Of a DNA stretch of 64,000 nucleotides, positions 1-10,245 are shown in pieces. The position numbers were made by a program, and so were the translations under genes. Each line of letters begins with the position of its first letter. Position 1 is the first letter of the stretch. Origin of the DNA: an uncultured Bacteroidota bacterium (GTDB taxonomy: Bacteria > Bacteroidota > Bacteroidia > Chitinophagales > Chitinophagaceae); assembly GCA_903824665.1 (NCBI GenBank), contig CAIJXT010000025.1, positions 124,001 to 188,000 on the forward strand, read 5' to 3'. The notes beneath the pieces are model-generated. The model worked only from the letters and a program-made list of their open reading frames with translations, was not told the origin of the DNA and ran no database searches.

Positions 1-923
1 AATCGGCTGAGCGAAATTATGCTAACGCATACGTAAATCTGGGAAGCATGTATTTGGAAGGTAACGGAGTGTCGAAAGACTATATGCTTGCAATGAAATG
101 GTTTGAAAGAGCCGCCGCAACAGGAAATGGCAGTGCACTCAACTACATAGGATATGTGTACGAAAATGGTCTTGGTGTACCGATAGACTACCACAAAGCC
201 AGGACGTTGTATTTAAAATCTGCAGAGGCCAGCCATGGGGATGCCTACTCCAATCTTGCTACCCTGTATATGGAAGGCAAGGGAGTAGACACAAATTATG
301 GTATAGCTATGGACTACTTTCTGAAGGGTGCAAAATTGAATTCCGTAGCTGCTTATGACAACATAGGGTGGATGTACGAACATGGCGTAGGTGTAAAAAC
401 GGACTATTCACTTGCCCTGAAATGGTATGCAAAAGCAGCAGAACAGGAGCACCCTACCGGGCTGAACAATCTGGCGATGATGTACAAAAAGGGACATGGA
501 GTAAATGTTGATTATGCAATAGCTTTTCGATTGTTTACCCGTTCTGCTAAGGCAGGCAATGATGCCGCCAAAAACAATCTAGCTTCCATGTATCTGTCTG
601 GTGAAGGAGTTGAGACAGACTATAAAAAGGCTATGCAGCTTTTTATGGAGGTAATGGAAAACAATCCGATGGTTCAGGTTAATATCGGTACAATGTACCT
701 GAATGGACAGGGAGTGCCGGTTGATTATGAAATGGCTTTAAAATACTTTCAGATGGCGGCGGTATCCGGCGAACCTGCTGCAAAGGGCAATCTGGGTATT
801 CTCTATTACGAAGGGAAGGGTGTGCCGAAAGATGAAACCTATGGTATTCGGCTACTCAAAGAGGCGTCCAGTTCCTGCGACGGTTGTTTTCAGGCATACA
901 TGCTGGAACATGGTTTAGAATAA
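1..923 (+). CDS. Sel1-repeat protein, 5' end outside window
   Basis: The visible part is almost entirely Sel1-like (SLR/TPR-type) repeats of about 36 residues with the pattern A-x2-LG-x-MY-x2-G-x-GV-x2-DY-x-A-x3-(F/Y)-x3-A. About eight copies can be read. The frame is already open and reads as repeat sequence from base 3 (NYANAYVNLGSMYLEG), so the ATG at 48 is not the true start and the gene begins upstream of the window. Sel1 repeats form alpha-solenoids that scaffold protein-protein contacts; no catalytic domain is visible. A second Sel1 gene follows 26 bp after the stop on the same strand, so the two are probably co-transcribed paralogues. Cellular role and partners cannot be read from the sequence. 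Confidence 0.85.
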   Translation, partial: SAERNYANAYVNLGSMYLEGNGVSKDYMLAMKWFERAAATGNGSALNYIGYVYENGLGVPIDYHKARTLYLKSAEASHGDAYSNLATLYMEGKGVDTNYGIAMDYFLKGAKLNSVAAYDNIGWMYEHGVGVKTDYSLALKWYAKAAEQEHPTGLNNLAMMYKKGHGVNVDYAIAFRLFTRSAKAGNDAAKNNLASMYLSGEGVETDYKKAMQLFMEVMENNPMVQVNIGTMYLNGQGVPVDYEMALKYFQMAAVSGEPAAKGNLGILYYEGKGVPKDETYGIRLLKEASSSCDGCFQAYMLEHGLE

Positions 924-949
924 GGAATTCAAAATTCAAACAGACATAT

Positions 950-2623
950 ATGAGAGAATTCTACTCTGCTTTTTTGCTGTCCTTTGCAATCCTGGTATTG
1001 GGTCAACAGAAAGCTTTTTCGCAGCCCCAAACAATGATCGACTCAGCAAATGCTGGTTTTGCACCTGCGCAATACCGTTTGGCGCTGCTGCTCGAACAGA
1101 AAAAAGATTCGATAAGCAAGAAAAAAGCTTTCGACCTGATAGGAAAGGCAGCTACACAGAACTATGCCGATGCAACCGGACGGCTGGGAGCATATTATAT
1201 GACCGGATTTGGCGTGGAAAAGGATGTTAAAGCCGCCTATAAGTTGTTGAGAAAAGCTACTGATAAAAACTCTTCTGTAGCCTGGAGTTATCTGGGGCAA
1301 TATTATCATGATGGATATGGCGACAATCGACCAGATTTTAAAAAGGCATTTGAGTGTTTTTCGAAAGCAGAACAATCGGCGGATCCGCTTGCTTTATATT
1401 ATCTCGGTACTATGTATGAATATGGAACAGGAGTCGACACCGCATATCCGCTAGCACATTACTACTATACCGAAGCTGCCGAAAAATACAATTTTGCACC
1501 AGCTATGAGTGGCCTTGGGCATCTTTCTGAAACTGGATCAGGTGTGGATACTGACTATAATGTGGCCATGCAATGGTACCTGAAGGCAGCGGTGCAGAAT
1601 GATACTATGGCACAAAACAATATTGGTGTTTTTTACAGTGATGGTCTCGGTGTGGATGTTAATAAAGAACTTGCCTTTGACTGGATACGCAAAGCAGCTG
1701 AACAAAACAATGGTGGTGCGTTGGCAAACCTTGCGAAAATGTTTTTAGCAGGATTTGGTGTTGAAAAAGATACGGTCAAAGCTCTAGACCTTGCCAGAAA
1801 GTCGGCTGCTTTAGAGTGTGCGCCAGGCGAAAACCTGCTGGGGTACTTATATATGAAAGGGATAGGAGTGACGAAGAATACAAAAACCGCAATAGACCTT
1901 TTTACAAGGGCCGCCAACCACAATCTTGGGCAGGGAATGGTGAACCTTGCTGAAATGTACATGAAAGGTGAGAATGCGAAAGCAGATGTTGATAAAGCAA
2001 TAGAACTCCTTAAAAAAGCCGGTGAGAATGGGCGCCCTGAAGCATATGTTCAACTGGCAAAAATCTACAAAAATGGAAAATTGAAAGAACAGGACTACTC
2101 TGAAGCGGTAAGATGGTTTGCTTTTGCAGCAGAAAAAGGGAGTGTAGAAGGGTTGAATAACTTGGGAATGATGTACCGGCATGGGTACGGTACTACAAAA
2201 GACCCCGAAATAGCTGTCAGGTATTATACTCAGGCTGCAGAAAAAGGCGATGCTGCAGCCAAAAACAACCTAGCCATCATGTATAGCAACGGTGAAGGTG
2301 TTCAGCGTGATTTGCAGAAGGCCTTTGCATTATTCAGTGAAGTGGAAGATGCAAATATCACCGTTGCGTTGAATCTGGCAGGCATGTATTACAACGGTGA
2401 AGGCACGGCTGTTAACTATGCTGAAGCATTTAAGCGATATAAGAAGGCTGCCGATGAAGGAAGAATTGAAGGAAAGGGGCACTTAGGAATTATGTATTAC
2501 GAAGGAAAAGGGGTAGAAAAGAACACTGAGTTGGGTATGAAGCTGATACGAGAAGCGGCAAGAGCAGCAGATGGTGATCAATTCAGAGAATATCTGGAGA
2601 CTATTCGGGAGAGTAGAAAATAG
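950..2623 (+). CDS. Exported Sel1-repeat protein
   Basis: The 557-residue product starts at ATG 950, which gives a clear signal peptide (MREFYSAFLLSFAILVLGQQ, cleavage near AFS-QP). An in-frame ATG at 884 lies inside the previous gene and would add an unlikely leader. The rest is roughly fourteen Sel1 repeats with the GxGVxxDxxxA core, for example near residues 82-95, 155-170 and 190-205. The solenoid is predicted to act in the periplasm or at the outer membrane. It sits 26 bp behind a similar Sel1 gene, so tandem duplication is likely. No enzymatic motif is seen and the function is unknown beyond probable scaffolding. Confidence 0.88.
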   Translation: MREFYSAFLLSFAILVLGQQKAFSQPQTMIDSANAGFAPAQYRLALLLEQKKDSISKKKAFDLIGKAATQNYADATGRLGAYYMTGFGVEKDVKAAYKLLRKATDKNSSVAWSYLGQYYHDGYGDNRPDFKKAFECFSKAEQSADPLALYYLGTMYEYGTGVDTAYPLAHYYYTEAAEKYNFAPAMSGLGHLSETGSGVDTDYNVAMQWYLKAAVQNDTMAQNNIGVFYSDGLGVDVNKELAFDWIRKAAEQNNGGALANLAKMFLAGFGVEKDTVKALDLARKSAALECAPGENLLGYLYMKGIGVTKNTKTAIDLFTRAANHNLGQGMVNLAEMYMKGENAKADVDKAIELLKKAGENGRPEAYVQLAKIYKNGKLKEQDYSEAVRWFAFAAEKGSVEGLNNLGMMYRHGYGTTKDPEIAVRYYTQAAEKGDAAAKNNLAIMYSNGEGVQRDLQKAFALFSEVEDANITVALNLAGMYYNGEGTAVNYAEAFKRYKKAADEGRIEGKGHLGIMYYEGKGVEKNTELGMKLIREAARAADGDQFREYLETIRESRK

Positions 2624-2761
2624 AATGTATCGGAAATCTACACTTAAACTAACGCAATAAGTAGCTGGTTATGATTTTTTGGAACTAAGAAAGAATAGCA
2701 ATCTGATGTGATTTTCGTTTAAATGATTGACAAAAGGACCATTTTTCTTACTTTTAGCAAT

Positions 2762-3211
2762 ATGAAAATCAGGATATCCGTGTCAGCAGCAGCAATGGCA
2801 GTTGCCATTTTGCTATCAACAGAAACAGCTTCGGCCCAATCAGGTAACAGTCAGAGGCCACAACGCACATACAAGAAAAAATACTACAAAGAGGGTGATA
2901 ATGGAGGTCGCAGGCGCAACTATGTAGTTCGCGAAGCGCAGGAAAACGAATCTGCACCGGAGGAAAAAACGGCTGCCGAACATAGATCAGAGCGCGTAAC
3001 AGACGGAGAGATGCAGCAGAACGCCCATCAACACAACCATGCTAATACCGATGAACACCAAGGCGAAGCAAAATCAGAGCGTGCTGATGGAAATTCAAGA
3101 ATGATGTATCGGCGCGAAGAGGCCGGTGGCAGAAAAGAGTATCGCCGTAAATCAAGAAAAGAAAAATGGTCACGTAGTCAGGTGGAGCAGGAAGAAACCA
3201 GCAGTAAATAA
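2762..3211 (+). CDS. Small exported charged protein of unknown function
   Basis: The 149-residue product starts at ATG 2762 with a good signal peptide (AAAMAVAILLSTETASA-Q). An in-frame ATG at 2723 would place extra polar residues before it. The mature part is low-complexity and very rich in Arg, Lys, Glu and Gln, with a His-rich patch (AHQHNHANTDEH, near residues 93-104), and is probably disordered. The His cluster could bind metal, but that is only a guess from composition. No family recognised. It follows the Sel1 pair on the same strand after a gap of about 140 bp and converges on the LUD gene. Confidence 0.6.
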   Translation: MKIRISVSAAAMAVAILLSTETASAQSGNSQRPQRTYKKKYYKEGDNGGRRRNYVVREAQENESAPEEKTAAEHRSERVTDGEMQQNAHQHNHANTDEHQGEAKSERADGNSRMMYRREEAGGRKEYRRKSRKEKWSRSQVEQEETSSK

Positions 3212-3239
3212 TGTTAGTTTTCTTTTGACCCCAACCGGC

Positions 3240-3902
3240 TCAGGATTCTGCGTTAATCAAAAAACAATACACCTCAGCAGGTCCATGTACGCCGACCACA
3301 AGTGTTTTTTCGATATCTGCAGTACGGCTGGGGCCTGTTGCAAGGCTGATCATGGATGGCATCGCATTGCCATAATTCTTTTTCAGTATTTTAATACCGT
3401 CTTCGATATCATACACCACCTGATCAAGAAAGGCAAAAACGATATGCACCGGATAATAAACCGGGGCACTTCTGCCCATGTGCTGCGCACTACTCAGCAA
3501 TATTGATCCTGTTCTGGCAATGAGCGCTTCGCAGCCTGTGATGCAGGCATCGGCACTCTCTATTGCAGGATCTGCAGGTCCTATAAAATCTATTTTGTTG
3601 TTGGAAAACAACTTCATCAGGCGGTCATCTGCACATAAAAGTTGTTTCCATGCCAGTTTTTCGTATAGCAAACCAATGTTTCCAAGTAGCTCCTGCTCAT
3701 TGTCGCAGAAAATGAACTTACCACCTAAACCGATAAACGTTTCAGCAAACACTTCTTCATGCGACATTGCAGACCGCGCATATACATTGCTGTGGTCTTT
3801 CTCCGCTTCCGGAAAAGGCATAGGCAACTGCTCTTCGCCAAGGCTTTTTCGTATCCGGGACAATATGTTTTCCCGCGCTTTAGATGTTTTGAATGTTTGC
3901 AT
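3240..3902 (-). CDS. LUD-domain protein (LutC/YkgG-like)
   Basis: This 220-residue protein has the LUD (lactate utilisation) fold, with the characteristic C-terminal stretch SLATGPSRTADIEKTLVVG followed by VHGP at residues 187-209. The family includes LutC, a part of iron-sulfur lactate dehydrogenase complexes, but stand-alone copies beside ftsH are common in Bacteroidota and have no settled function. Here no lutA or lutB neighbours are present, so a role in lactate oxidation is not supported by context. It is the last gene of an rsfS-ftsH-LUD series on the minus strand, 111 bp after ftsH. Confidence 0.85.
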   Translation of the reverse strand: MQTFKTSKARENILSRIRKSLGEEQLPMPFPEAEKDHSNVYARSAMSHEEVFAETFIGLGGKFIFCDNEQELLGNIGLLYEKLAWKQLLCADDRLMKLFSNNKIDFIGPADPAIESADACITGCEALIARTGSILLSSAQHMGRSAPVYYPVHIVFAFLDQVVYDIEDGIKILKKNYGNAMPSMISLATGPSRTADIEKTLVVGVHGPAEVYCFLINAES

Positions 3903-4013
3903 ACCGAATAAACCAAATTAAAAAGTGTGGATGCCGAAGCAACACACACTTTTGAGTTTCAATTTTAATGCACTTTCTGGGTGTTTACACCGGTTTTATT
4001 CTCTGCTGATGGA

Positions 4014-6032
4014 TCAGGAATTAGGTGTCACAGTACTTTCTGGTATCAATTCACCATCTTCGTCTATATACCCATTGTCCTCATAAGTTCGTTTGCCGAG
4101 CAAGCGTTCCATATCGTCTTTGAACAAAACCTCCTTTTTCAGCAATTCCTCGGCTATCACCTTCACAGAATCAATCTTTTCATTCAGCAGGTTCTTTACC
4201 CGGTTGTAAGCCTGTTCCACAAGTTTACGAACCTCATCATCAATCATCTTACCTGTCTCTTCTGAATAAGGTTTTGAAAAACTGTTTTCATTCTGCGGAT
4301 CGTAAAAAGATATGTTGCCGATTGCGCTATTCATACCATACATTGATACCATAGCATAAGCCATACGTGTGACATGCTGCAGATCGCTCAATGCGCCGGT
4401 AGATATCTTGCCAAAAACCAGTTCTTCAACCGCTCTGCCTCCCAACGACATACACATATCGTCGAGCAGGTGGTCTGTGGTGCGGATGTATACTTCTTTT
4501 GGAAGGTATTGGGCATATCCCAGAGCAGCAACGCCGCGTGGTACAATCGTTACTTTCACCAATGGATGCGCATGCTCCAGAAACCATCCTGATACTGCGT
4601 GACCCGCTTCATGATAAGCAATTATTCGCTTTTCTTCCGGCAGTATGATTTTGTTCTTTTTCTCGAGACCGCCTATCACACGATCGATGGCATCATTGAA
4701 GTCGCTCATGTCGACCTCGGCTTTCCCTTTACGGGCGGCTATAAGTGCAGCCTCGTTACAGATGTTTGCGATGTCGGCACCAGCAAATCCCGGAGTTTGT
4801 ATAGCAAGCTTACGGATATTGAGGTCTTTTGAACGTTTGATAGGCTTAAGGTGCACATCAAATATCTTTTCACGACCCTTTACGTCGGGAATATCAATAG
4901 ATATCTGACGATCGAAACGACCCGGGCGCAGCAACGCTGTGTCCAGCACGTCGGGGCGGTTTGTGGCTGCAAGTACAATAATACCGCTGTCGCCGCTAAA
5001 ACCATCCATTTCTACCAGCATCTGATTGAGCGTATTTTCACGTTCATCATTGCTCATCATCATGTTTTTGCCACGGGCACGCCCTATCGCATCAATTTCG
5101 TCTATAAATACAATGCAAGGTGCTTTTTCACGGGCTTGTTTGAACACGTCGCGCACGCGGCTCGCTCCTACCCCAACAAATAGCTCTACAAAATCTGAAC
5201 CCGACATAGAAAAGAACGGAACCTGCGCTTCGCCGGCCATTGCCTTTGCCAGCAATGTCTTACCGGTACCGGGAGGACCTACAAGCAAAGCGCCTTTTGG
5301 TATCTTTCCACCCAGAGCTGTGTATTTTTTCGGATTTTTAAGGAAATCAACGATTTCCATTACTTCTACCTTGGCTTCATCGAGTCCGGCAACATCATTA
5401 AAAGTAATATTGACACGGGTTCCTTTTTCAAACAACTGCGCTTTTGACTTCCCGATGTTGAAGATGCCACCAGCACCGCCGGCACCACCACCTGTTCCCA
5501 TCTTACGGAACACGAGGAAATACATTGCCACCAGAAAAATGATAGGGAGCAGCAAAGTGTTAAGGAATGCATGGAGCATATCGCCCTGCTGATCATACAT
5601 CACAGGCACACGATTGGGATCCGGGATATTTTTCTGAGCTTCAGCCAGATCTTTGTTGAACTGGTCTACGGTACCTATCTTAAATGTAAAAGCAGGTGTT
5701 TTTTCATTTCCGTTTGAAATGGTGGGCACCTTTCCCGGTGTAGGTGGTGGCACAGAACCCGGCTTAAGGTATACTTCAACATGCTCATTGTTGATTACAA
5801 CGAGTTTGGTTACCTGGCTTTTATCGAGGTATTCTTTGAAGTCACGGAAACTACGCTCAGTGACGGAATTGCCAAAGTTGCCACCATAGAACTGAGCACC
5901 CAATATCGCAACGAGAATAAGACCGTAGATCCAGTATATATTGAACTTAGGGCCTTTGCGCGGACTGTTTACCGGACCATCATTTCCCGGCCTCATGTCG
6001 CCGGGTGGAGTATTCTGTTTATTATCTTCCAT
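4014..6032 (-). CDS. ftsH: ATP-dependent zinc metalloprotease FtsH
   Basis: FtsH is a membrane-anchored AAA+ protease that degrades misassembled membrane proteins and short-lived regulators. The 672-residue product shows an N-terminal membrane helix (about 33-50), an extracytoplasmic domain, a second helix (about 155-176) and a Gly-rich linker. The AAA+ module follows: Walker A GPPGTGKT at 252-259, Walker B IVFIDEID at 307-314 and the second region of homology around 335-374. The zinc-protease motif HEAGH is at 474-478. Length and order are normal for the family. The gene lies between rsfS (52 bp upstream) and the LUD gene on the same strand, a common Bacteroidota arrangement. Confidence 0.98.
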   Translation of the reverse strand: MEDNKQNTPPGDMRPGNDGPVNSPRKGPKFNIYWIYGLILVAILGAQFYGGNFGNSVTERSFRDFKEYLDKSQVTKLVVINNEHVEVYLKPGSVPPPTPGKVPTISNGNEKTPAFTFKIGTVDQFNKDLAEAQKNIPDPNRVPVMYDQQGDMLHAFLNTLLLPIIFLVAMYFLVFRKMGTGGGAGGAGGIFNIGKSKAQLFEKGTRVNITFNDVAGLDEAKVEVMEIVDFLKNPKKYTALGGKIPKGALLVGPPGTGKTLLAKAMAGEAQVPFFSMSGSDFVELFVGVGASRVRDVFKQAREKAPCIVFIDEIDAIGRARGKNMMMSNDERENTLNQMLVEMDGFSGDSGIIVLAATNRPDVLDTALLRPGRFDRQISIDIPDVKGREKIFDVHLKPIKRSKDLNIRKLAIQTPGFAGADIANICNEAALIAARKGKAEVDMSDFNDAIDRVIGGLEKKNKIILPEEKRIIAYHEAGHAVSGWFLEHAHPLVKVTIVPRGVAALGYAQYLPKEVYIRTTDHLLDDMCMSLGGRAVEELVFGKISTGALSDLQHVTRMAYAMVSMYGMNSAIGNISFYDPQNENSFSKPYSEETGKMIDDEVRKLVEQAYNRVKNLLNEKIDSVKVIAEELLKKEVLFKDDMERLLGKRTYEDNGYIDEDGELIPESTVTPNS

Positions 6033-6084
6033 TTTGCCTGTTAATCGTAGTATAATAATGGGTAAGTAATTCTTGCTTTATAAA

Positions 6085-6477
6085 TCAATGTTCACTTCTC
6101 GGAGCGTCTTCCCAAAGACTTTCAAGATTGTAGAACTTTCTTTGCTCTGTCTGAAAAATGTGCACAACGATGTTGACATAATCAACCAAAGTCCAGGAAT
6201 CACCATATTCTGTATGGTATGGTTTTTCTCCACATTCTTTCTGTACTTCGTCAATCAGGTTTTCTGCAATAGCCTTGAGTTGTATATGGGATTGTGCCTC
6301 GCATAAAACAAAATAGTCTGCAACTGCCTCATCAATTTTTTTCAGGTCGAGTGAAACGATCTGCTCACCTTTTTTGTCGCGAATAGCGTTGATAATGGTC
6401 TTAAATAGTTTGCTGTTTTTCGTAAGGCGAGTCGGGGATTTTTTACGTTCCTGCAAAGCCGATATTACTTTCTCCAA
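6085..6477 (-). CDS. rsfS: Ribosome silencing factor RsfS
   Basis: RsfS (YbeB/Iojap family) binds ribosomal protein uL14 and blocks subunit joining when nutrients are short. The 130-residue product has the conserved middle and end of the family: a (D/E)AVADYFVLCEA-type strand near 50-61, the helix QLKAIAENLIDEV, and GDSWTLVDYVNIVVHIF near 97-113. There is no internal Met at all and an in-frame stop lies four codons upstream, so a non-ATG start is needed; TTG at 6477 is the best candidate. The gene is first in the rsfS-ftsH-LUD series and diverges from birA with only 25 bp between them. Confidence 0.93.
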   Translation of the reverse strand: MEKVISALQERKKSPTRLTKNSKLFKTIINAIRDKKGEQIVSLDLKKIDEAVADYFVLCEAQSHIQLKAIAENLIDEVQKECGEKPYHTEYGDSWTLVDYVNIVVHIFQTEQRKFYNLESLWEDAPRSEH

Positions 6478-6487
6478 ATTTGTGTCT

Positions 6488-6495
6488 TAGTTTTG
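6488..6495 (+). promoter_or_regulatory. Possible -7 box for birA (TAGTTTTG)
   Basis: TAGTTTTG fits the Bacteroidota TAnnTTTG -7 consensus and lies in the 25 bp between the divergent rsfS and birA genes. Transcription would begin at about 6502, which would make the ATG at 6503 nearly leaderless and would favour the in-frame ATG at 6554 as the birA start. No convincing TTTG -33 box is seen at the right distance, so this is tentative. Confidence 0.3.
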
Positions 6496-6502
6496 TTGAA
6501 TA

Positions 6503-7294
6503 ATGGACGGTAATTATTTTACCAAAATTATAAATCTTTTCGCACTTAACCACATGCCAGATCCTGATTTCGGTATAATAGAACTCGATTATACAGACAG
6601 TACCAATAACTATGCCATGCAGCTTATCAATGACGATAAGGCGTATCCGGGGCTTACAGTTATTGCCAGGAGCCAGACAAATGGAAAGGGTCAGCGCGGC
6701 AAAAACTGGTTGGATGAGCCGGGCAACAGCCTGCTTATGAGCATTATTACCTCACCAAAGCAGGCAATCTGGGAACAATTTGCTTTTAGTGCGTCTGTAG
6801 CAGTGGCAATTGCCAATGTTTTGCAAAAATTGATGCCAAAGACGTCTGTCAAAATTAAATGGCCCAATGACATCATCATCAATGACAAAAAGGCAGGGGG
6901 CATACTCATTGAGAATATCCTCCATGGCAGTCGATGGACATATAGCATCATAGGGTTGGGACTGAATGTCAGGCATGATGCGTTACCTATGCTCCCCAAT
7001 GGCATTTCGCTGAAGATGGCGTGTGGTAAGGAGACCGATATGCACTTGTTGCGCAATGAGCTACGTGATCAGGTAATGAATACAGTGCTTTTCCCAATGT
7101 CGTCGGCCCTCATAATGCAAGAATACAACGCGCTGTTGTACAAAAAAGGAATGTACCAGAAGTTCAGTGATTTTAACGGAACATGGTTTGCCGAAATTCT
7201 TCACACCCGAACAGATGGTGCCATAGAGGTGTTATTAGAAAACGGAAATACTGTTTTTTACCACCATGGACAGGTGAAATGGGAATGGGAATAG
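6503..7294 (+). CDS. birA: Biotin--[acetyl-CoA-carboxylase] ligase
   Basis: The enzyme activates biotin with ATP and attaches it to the biotin carrier protein of carboxylases. The 263-residue product is the short, non-DNA-binding form without an N-terminal helix-turn-helix. Key motifs are DSTNNYA (32-38), the biotinyl-AMP loop GKGQRGKNW (61-69) and KWPNDI with the following KKAGGILIE (119-137). A second ATG at 6554 (residue 18) matches the usual family start better and would give about 246 residues. The gene diverges from rsfS. Confidence 0.93.
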   Translation: MDGNYFTKIINLFALNHMPDPDFGIIELDYTDSTNNYAMQLINDDKAYPGLTVIARSQTNGKGQRGKNWLDEPGNSLLMSIITSPKQAIWEQFAFSASVAVAIANVLQKLMPKTSVKIKWPNDIIINDKKAGGILIENILHGSRWTYSIIGLGLNVRHDALPMLPNGISLKMACGKETDMHLLRNELRDQVMNTVLFPMSSALIMQEYNALLYKKGMYQKFSDFNGTWFAEILHTRTDGAIEVLLENGNTVFYHHGQVKWEWE

Positions 7295-7334
7295 AAAAAC
7301 TGGACTTTTTACTGCCACTGCAAAAGGGACAATG

Positions 7335-7736
7335 CTATTTTTTGCTGACCACCACAAAAGCCAACAAAGCCATAGGAACATATAAAAGTACACTCACGGC
7401 TGTAAACCACATAGGCTGTCCGGGCATACTGGCTGCCATATATAGGCTGCCTACGGCCAGAATAATCCCGGTAATTATCGAAGGAACTCGGGATTGCCTC
7501 CCTGCGACAAATGATGAAACCATGCCAGCCAAAAATGCGCAAATCGCAAGATTGCCGATCAAAAGCAGGAACGCCTGGGCCGGTAGACCATGATTGTACG
7601 CCTCCAGGGTGTCTTTATTGATTACCCCGGCAGGCAAAGGATAAGCCATCCTGATTGCCTTTTCCCCGAAGACCTGCAGTATCATTCCAGACATAGTTCC
7701 TGAAACAACCGGTAGAATAAATTGACTCGCTTTCAT
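7335..7736 (-). CDS. Small integral membrane protein, unknown
   Basis: The 133-residue protein has about four predicted membrane segments (near 5-24, 54-77, 87-103 and 109-130) joined by short loops. No family motif recognised. It converges with birA (40 bp between stops) and lies downstream of the mutase gene on the same strand with a 76-bp gap, so it may be read from the mutase transcript. Hydrophobic pattern and coding position support it as a real gene; function unknown. Confidence 0.65.
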   Translation of the reverse strand: MKASQFILPVVSGTMSGMILQVFGEKAIRMAYPLPAGVINKDTLEAYNHGLPAQAFLLLIGNLAICAFLAGMVSSFVAGRQSRVPSIITGIILAVGSLYMAASMPGQPMWFTAVSVLLYVPMALLAFVVVSKK

Positions 7737-7812
7737 AAGATACGCAGTACGATAAAGTTATGAATTGTTGTTCAAAATCCCGTGCAGGCTTCTTACCAAT
7801 CCTGGCTCTGCC

Positions 7813-9369
7813 CTACCCTTTGTATTCTCCCCAAATATCCCGAAGGGTGTCTGCTATCTCTCCCAGTGTACACATGTTCTCTACAGCTTCTATCACAACC
7901 GGCATCAAGTTATCTGCAGACAATGCGGCTGCTTTGATCGCAGCGAGACATGCGGTTGCTTTTTCGTTGTTTCTTTGAGCTCTGAGTCGCGCCAGTTTTT
8001 CGGTCTGAACGATACGTATAGAATCGTCGATCTTAAAGCCGGGAGGTTTGCTCATTTCCTCGGAGGTAAATTTATTAACACCAACAATAACCTTACTGCC
8101 ATCTTCAATGGCCTTATTGTAGGCGTATGCTGACCTTGCGATCTCGTCTTGCATAAAGTGCTGCTCTATCGCTTTTACAGACCCACCCATTGCATCTATT
8201 TTGCCGATGAGTTTCCATGCAGCTGCTTCTACTTCGTTTGTCAATGATTCAACATAATAAGATCCAGCCAGCGGGTCGGCAGTATCGGTGGCTCCGCTTT
8301 CAAACGCCAGAATTTGTTGTGTACGCAATGCTATTGACGCGGCCTCCTCGGTAGGTAGTGACAATGCCTCATCATATCCATTGGTGTGTAGCGACTGCGT
8401 GCCACCCAATACAGCTGCAAGCCCCTGCAATGCCACCCGTACTATATTGTTTTTGGGTTGCTGGGCAGTAAGTGTACTGCCTCCTGTCTGCGTGTGAAAG
8501 CGCAGCATCTGTGCACGAGGATCTGTTGCTCCGAGTTCCTGAGTGATCCTGGCCCACATACGTCGCGCAGCTCTGAATTTCGCTACCTCTTCAAACAGAT
8601 TGTTGTGTGCATTGAAAAAGAAAGAAAGTCGTTGTGCAAATACATTGATATCCAACCCCTTATCAATGGCTGCCTGTAAATAGGCTTTGCCATTGGCAAG
8701 TGTAAATGCCAGCTCCTGTACTGCATTTGAACCTGCCTCCCTGATATGGTATCCCGATATGGATATGGTATTCCATTTTGGCACTTCTTTACTGCAGTAT
8801 TCAAAGATATCCGTTATAATACGCATGGATTGCGTAGGCGGATATATGTAGGTACCCCGGGCAGCATACTCTTTCAGTATATCATTTTGAATTGTTCCGG
8901 AGATCTTGCGAATGTCTGCCCCCTGCTTGCGTGCCAGCGCTATGTAAAACGCGAGCAGGATAAAACCGGTTGAGTTGATGGTCATTGAAGTGGTGATATC
9001 TGACAACCTGATACCATCAAACAACTCTTCCATGTCCAGTATAGAATCTATAGCTACACCAACTTTTCCTACTTCGCCTTCTGCCATCGGATGATCAGAG
9101 TCGTAGCCGATTTGTGTTGGCAGATCAAATGCAACTGACAGTCCATTTACGCCCTGCCCCAATAGAAAATGATATCGTTTGTTGGATTCCTGCGCTGTAC
9201 TGAAACCTGCATACTGGCGCATGGTCCACAAACGGTCGCGATACATTGAAGCATGGACGCCTCTGGTAAACGGGTAATGCCCGGGCATTTCATTCATTTG
9301 TACAGGCTCGCAATACACCTGTTTTATCTCTATCCCCGAATCGGTTTTGATTGTTTTACTGTTTTCCAT
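7813..9369 (-). CDS. Methylmalonyl-CoA mutase-type large subunit (no B12 domain)
   Basis: This 518-residue protein matches the catalytic TIM-barrel domain of adenosylcobalamin-dependent acyl-CoA mutases: YPFTRG (32-37), [12 protein letters not shown] (48-59), [14 protein letters not shown] (81-94), [11 protein letters not shown] (174-184), SGYHIREAG (205-213). Length and the FDLPTQ form place it with two-chain mutases whose cobalamin-binding domain (DxHxxG) is a separate protein; that motif is absent here and no small subunit lies in the window. Tyr53 and Arg183 match the residues that contact the carboxylate of methylmalonyl-CoA, whereas isobutyryl- and 2-hydroxyisobutyryl-CoA mutases differ there. 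Methylmalonyl-CoA/succinyl-CoA interconversion is therefore the best guess. Confidence 0.93.
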   Translation of the reverse strand: MENSKTIKTDSGIEIKQVYCEPVQMNEMPGHYPFTRGVHASMYRDRLWTMRQYAGFSTAQESNKRYHFLLGQGVNGLSVAFDLPTQIGYDSDHPMAEGEVGKVGVAIDSILDMEELFDGIRLSDITTSMTINSTGFILLAFYIALARKQGADIRKISGTIQNDILKEYAARGTYIYPPTQSMRIITDIFEYCSKEVPKWNTISISGYHIREAGSNAVQELAFTLANGKAYLQAAIDKGLDINVFAQRLSFFFNAHNNLFEEVAKFRAARRMWARITQELGATDPRAQMLRFHTQTGGSTLTAQQPKNNIVRVALQGLAAVLGGTQSLHTNGYDEALSLPTEEAASIALRTQQILAFESGATDTADPLAGSYYVESLTNEVEAAAWKLIGKIDAMGGSVKAIEQHFMQDEIARSAYAYNKAIEDGSKVIVGVNKFTSEEMSKPPGFKIDDSIRIVQTEKLARLRAQRNNEKATACLAAIKAAALSADNLMPVVIEAVENMCTLGEIADTLRDIWGEYKG

Positions 9370-9519
9370 TTTAAGAAGAAGTACACACCCATGCTGTTTG
9401 CACAGGCAGCTGGTTGTAGTGATAAATATGCAACTTGAATCTAATGCCGTGAAATTGTTTTCGGCACCCGATCAGGGCGTAAATATACAACCGGAAAAGG
9501 ATGTAACGAATTTCGGAGA

Positions 9520-10077
9520 TCAATATCCTGCATTAACCACTTGAGTGGCTGTAATGCCTGTCTGAGGTACATGGGTTACGCCCGACATTCCCAGCATGTG
9601 CCGCTGCTCGATGGTGTTTATTGCCGCTTTGCGCTCGAGATGTTGCCCAACAATTACTTTGATGTCTTTACCGGCATGGTGGAGTAAATCGTTTTTCAGA
9701 CGCATTTCGCGCGCCAGTCGCCCGATCAGAAAGACGCATAGAACACAAACAGCTGCCAGGCCATAGATAGCGGCTATTAGCAGTGTAAGATTGGGGGCGC
9801 CAATTTTCGCACGGAGCTCCGGATTGTAGAACGTTTTATTGAGAATATTGAATGGATATATTAGGTGCATGAGTGCCGTAAATGCTATTCCACCCAAACT
9901 AATGATGTAACAACTAAACTCGGTGATAATAAGTGTACCGCTGCTGAGCAGCCGTTGTGCTGCAGGTTTTCGAAACGAAGTGGCAAGGGGGTCCAGCATT
10001 TCAAGCTGTTCGGTGATCATTATCCTTTCTTCTCTGAATTCTGCCAACAGATCATCCTTCAAGGTGGTTAATGACAT
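9520..10077 (-). CDS. Membrane protein of unknown function
   Basis: The 185-residue protein has a charged N-terminal helix (1-35), two membrane segments (about 48-74 and 97-120) and a cytoplasmic or periplasmic tail of about 65 residues. No family recognised. It lies 150 bp upstream of the mutase gene on the same strand; the gap shows no clear signals. Regular codon use and membrane topology support it as a gene. Confidence 0.6.
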   Translation of the reverse strand: MSLTTLKDDLLAEFREERIMITEQLEMLDPLATSFRKPAAQRLLSSGTLIITEFSCYIISLGGIAFTALMHLIYPFNILNKTFYNPELRAKIGAPNLTLLIAAIYGLAAVCVLCVFLIGRLAREMRLKNDLLHHAGKDIKVIVGQHLERKAAINTIEQRHMLGMSGVTHVPQTGITATQVVNAGY

Positions 10078-10245
10078 GGATTAACTTTGTTTCATACAAA
10101 AATAACAGTGTGGTAATATTTGGCATGTTTTAAGTATCCACATAGTGTTAGTAAACCCATCGGGACTGCCGAAAATAGAAACAGCTAAGTCATTGTGCAT
10201 CATATGCAGTAGCTTTGTGCAACTTCATTAGCCAACGCTCCCCTG

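Noticed and set aside
3126-3506. Plus-strand ORF of 126 codons overlapping the LUD gene
   Set aside because: It spans the end of the exported charged protein and the antisense of the LUD gene, with no domain of its own.
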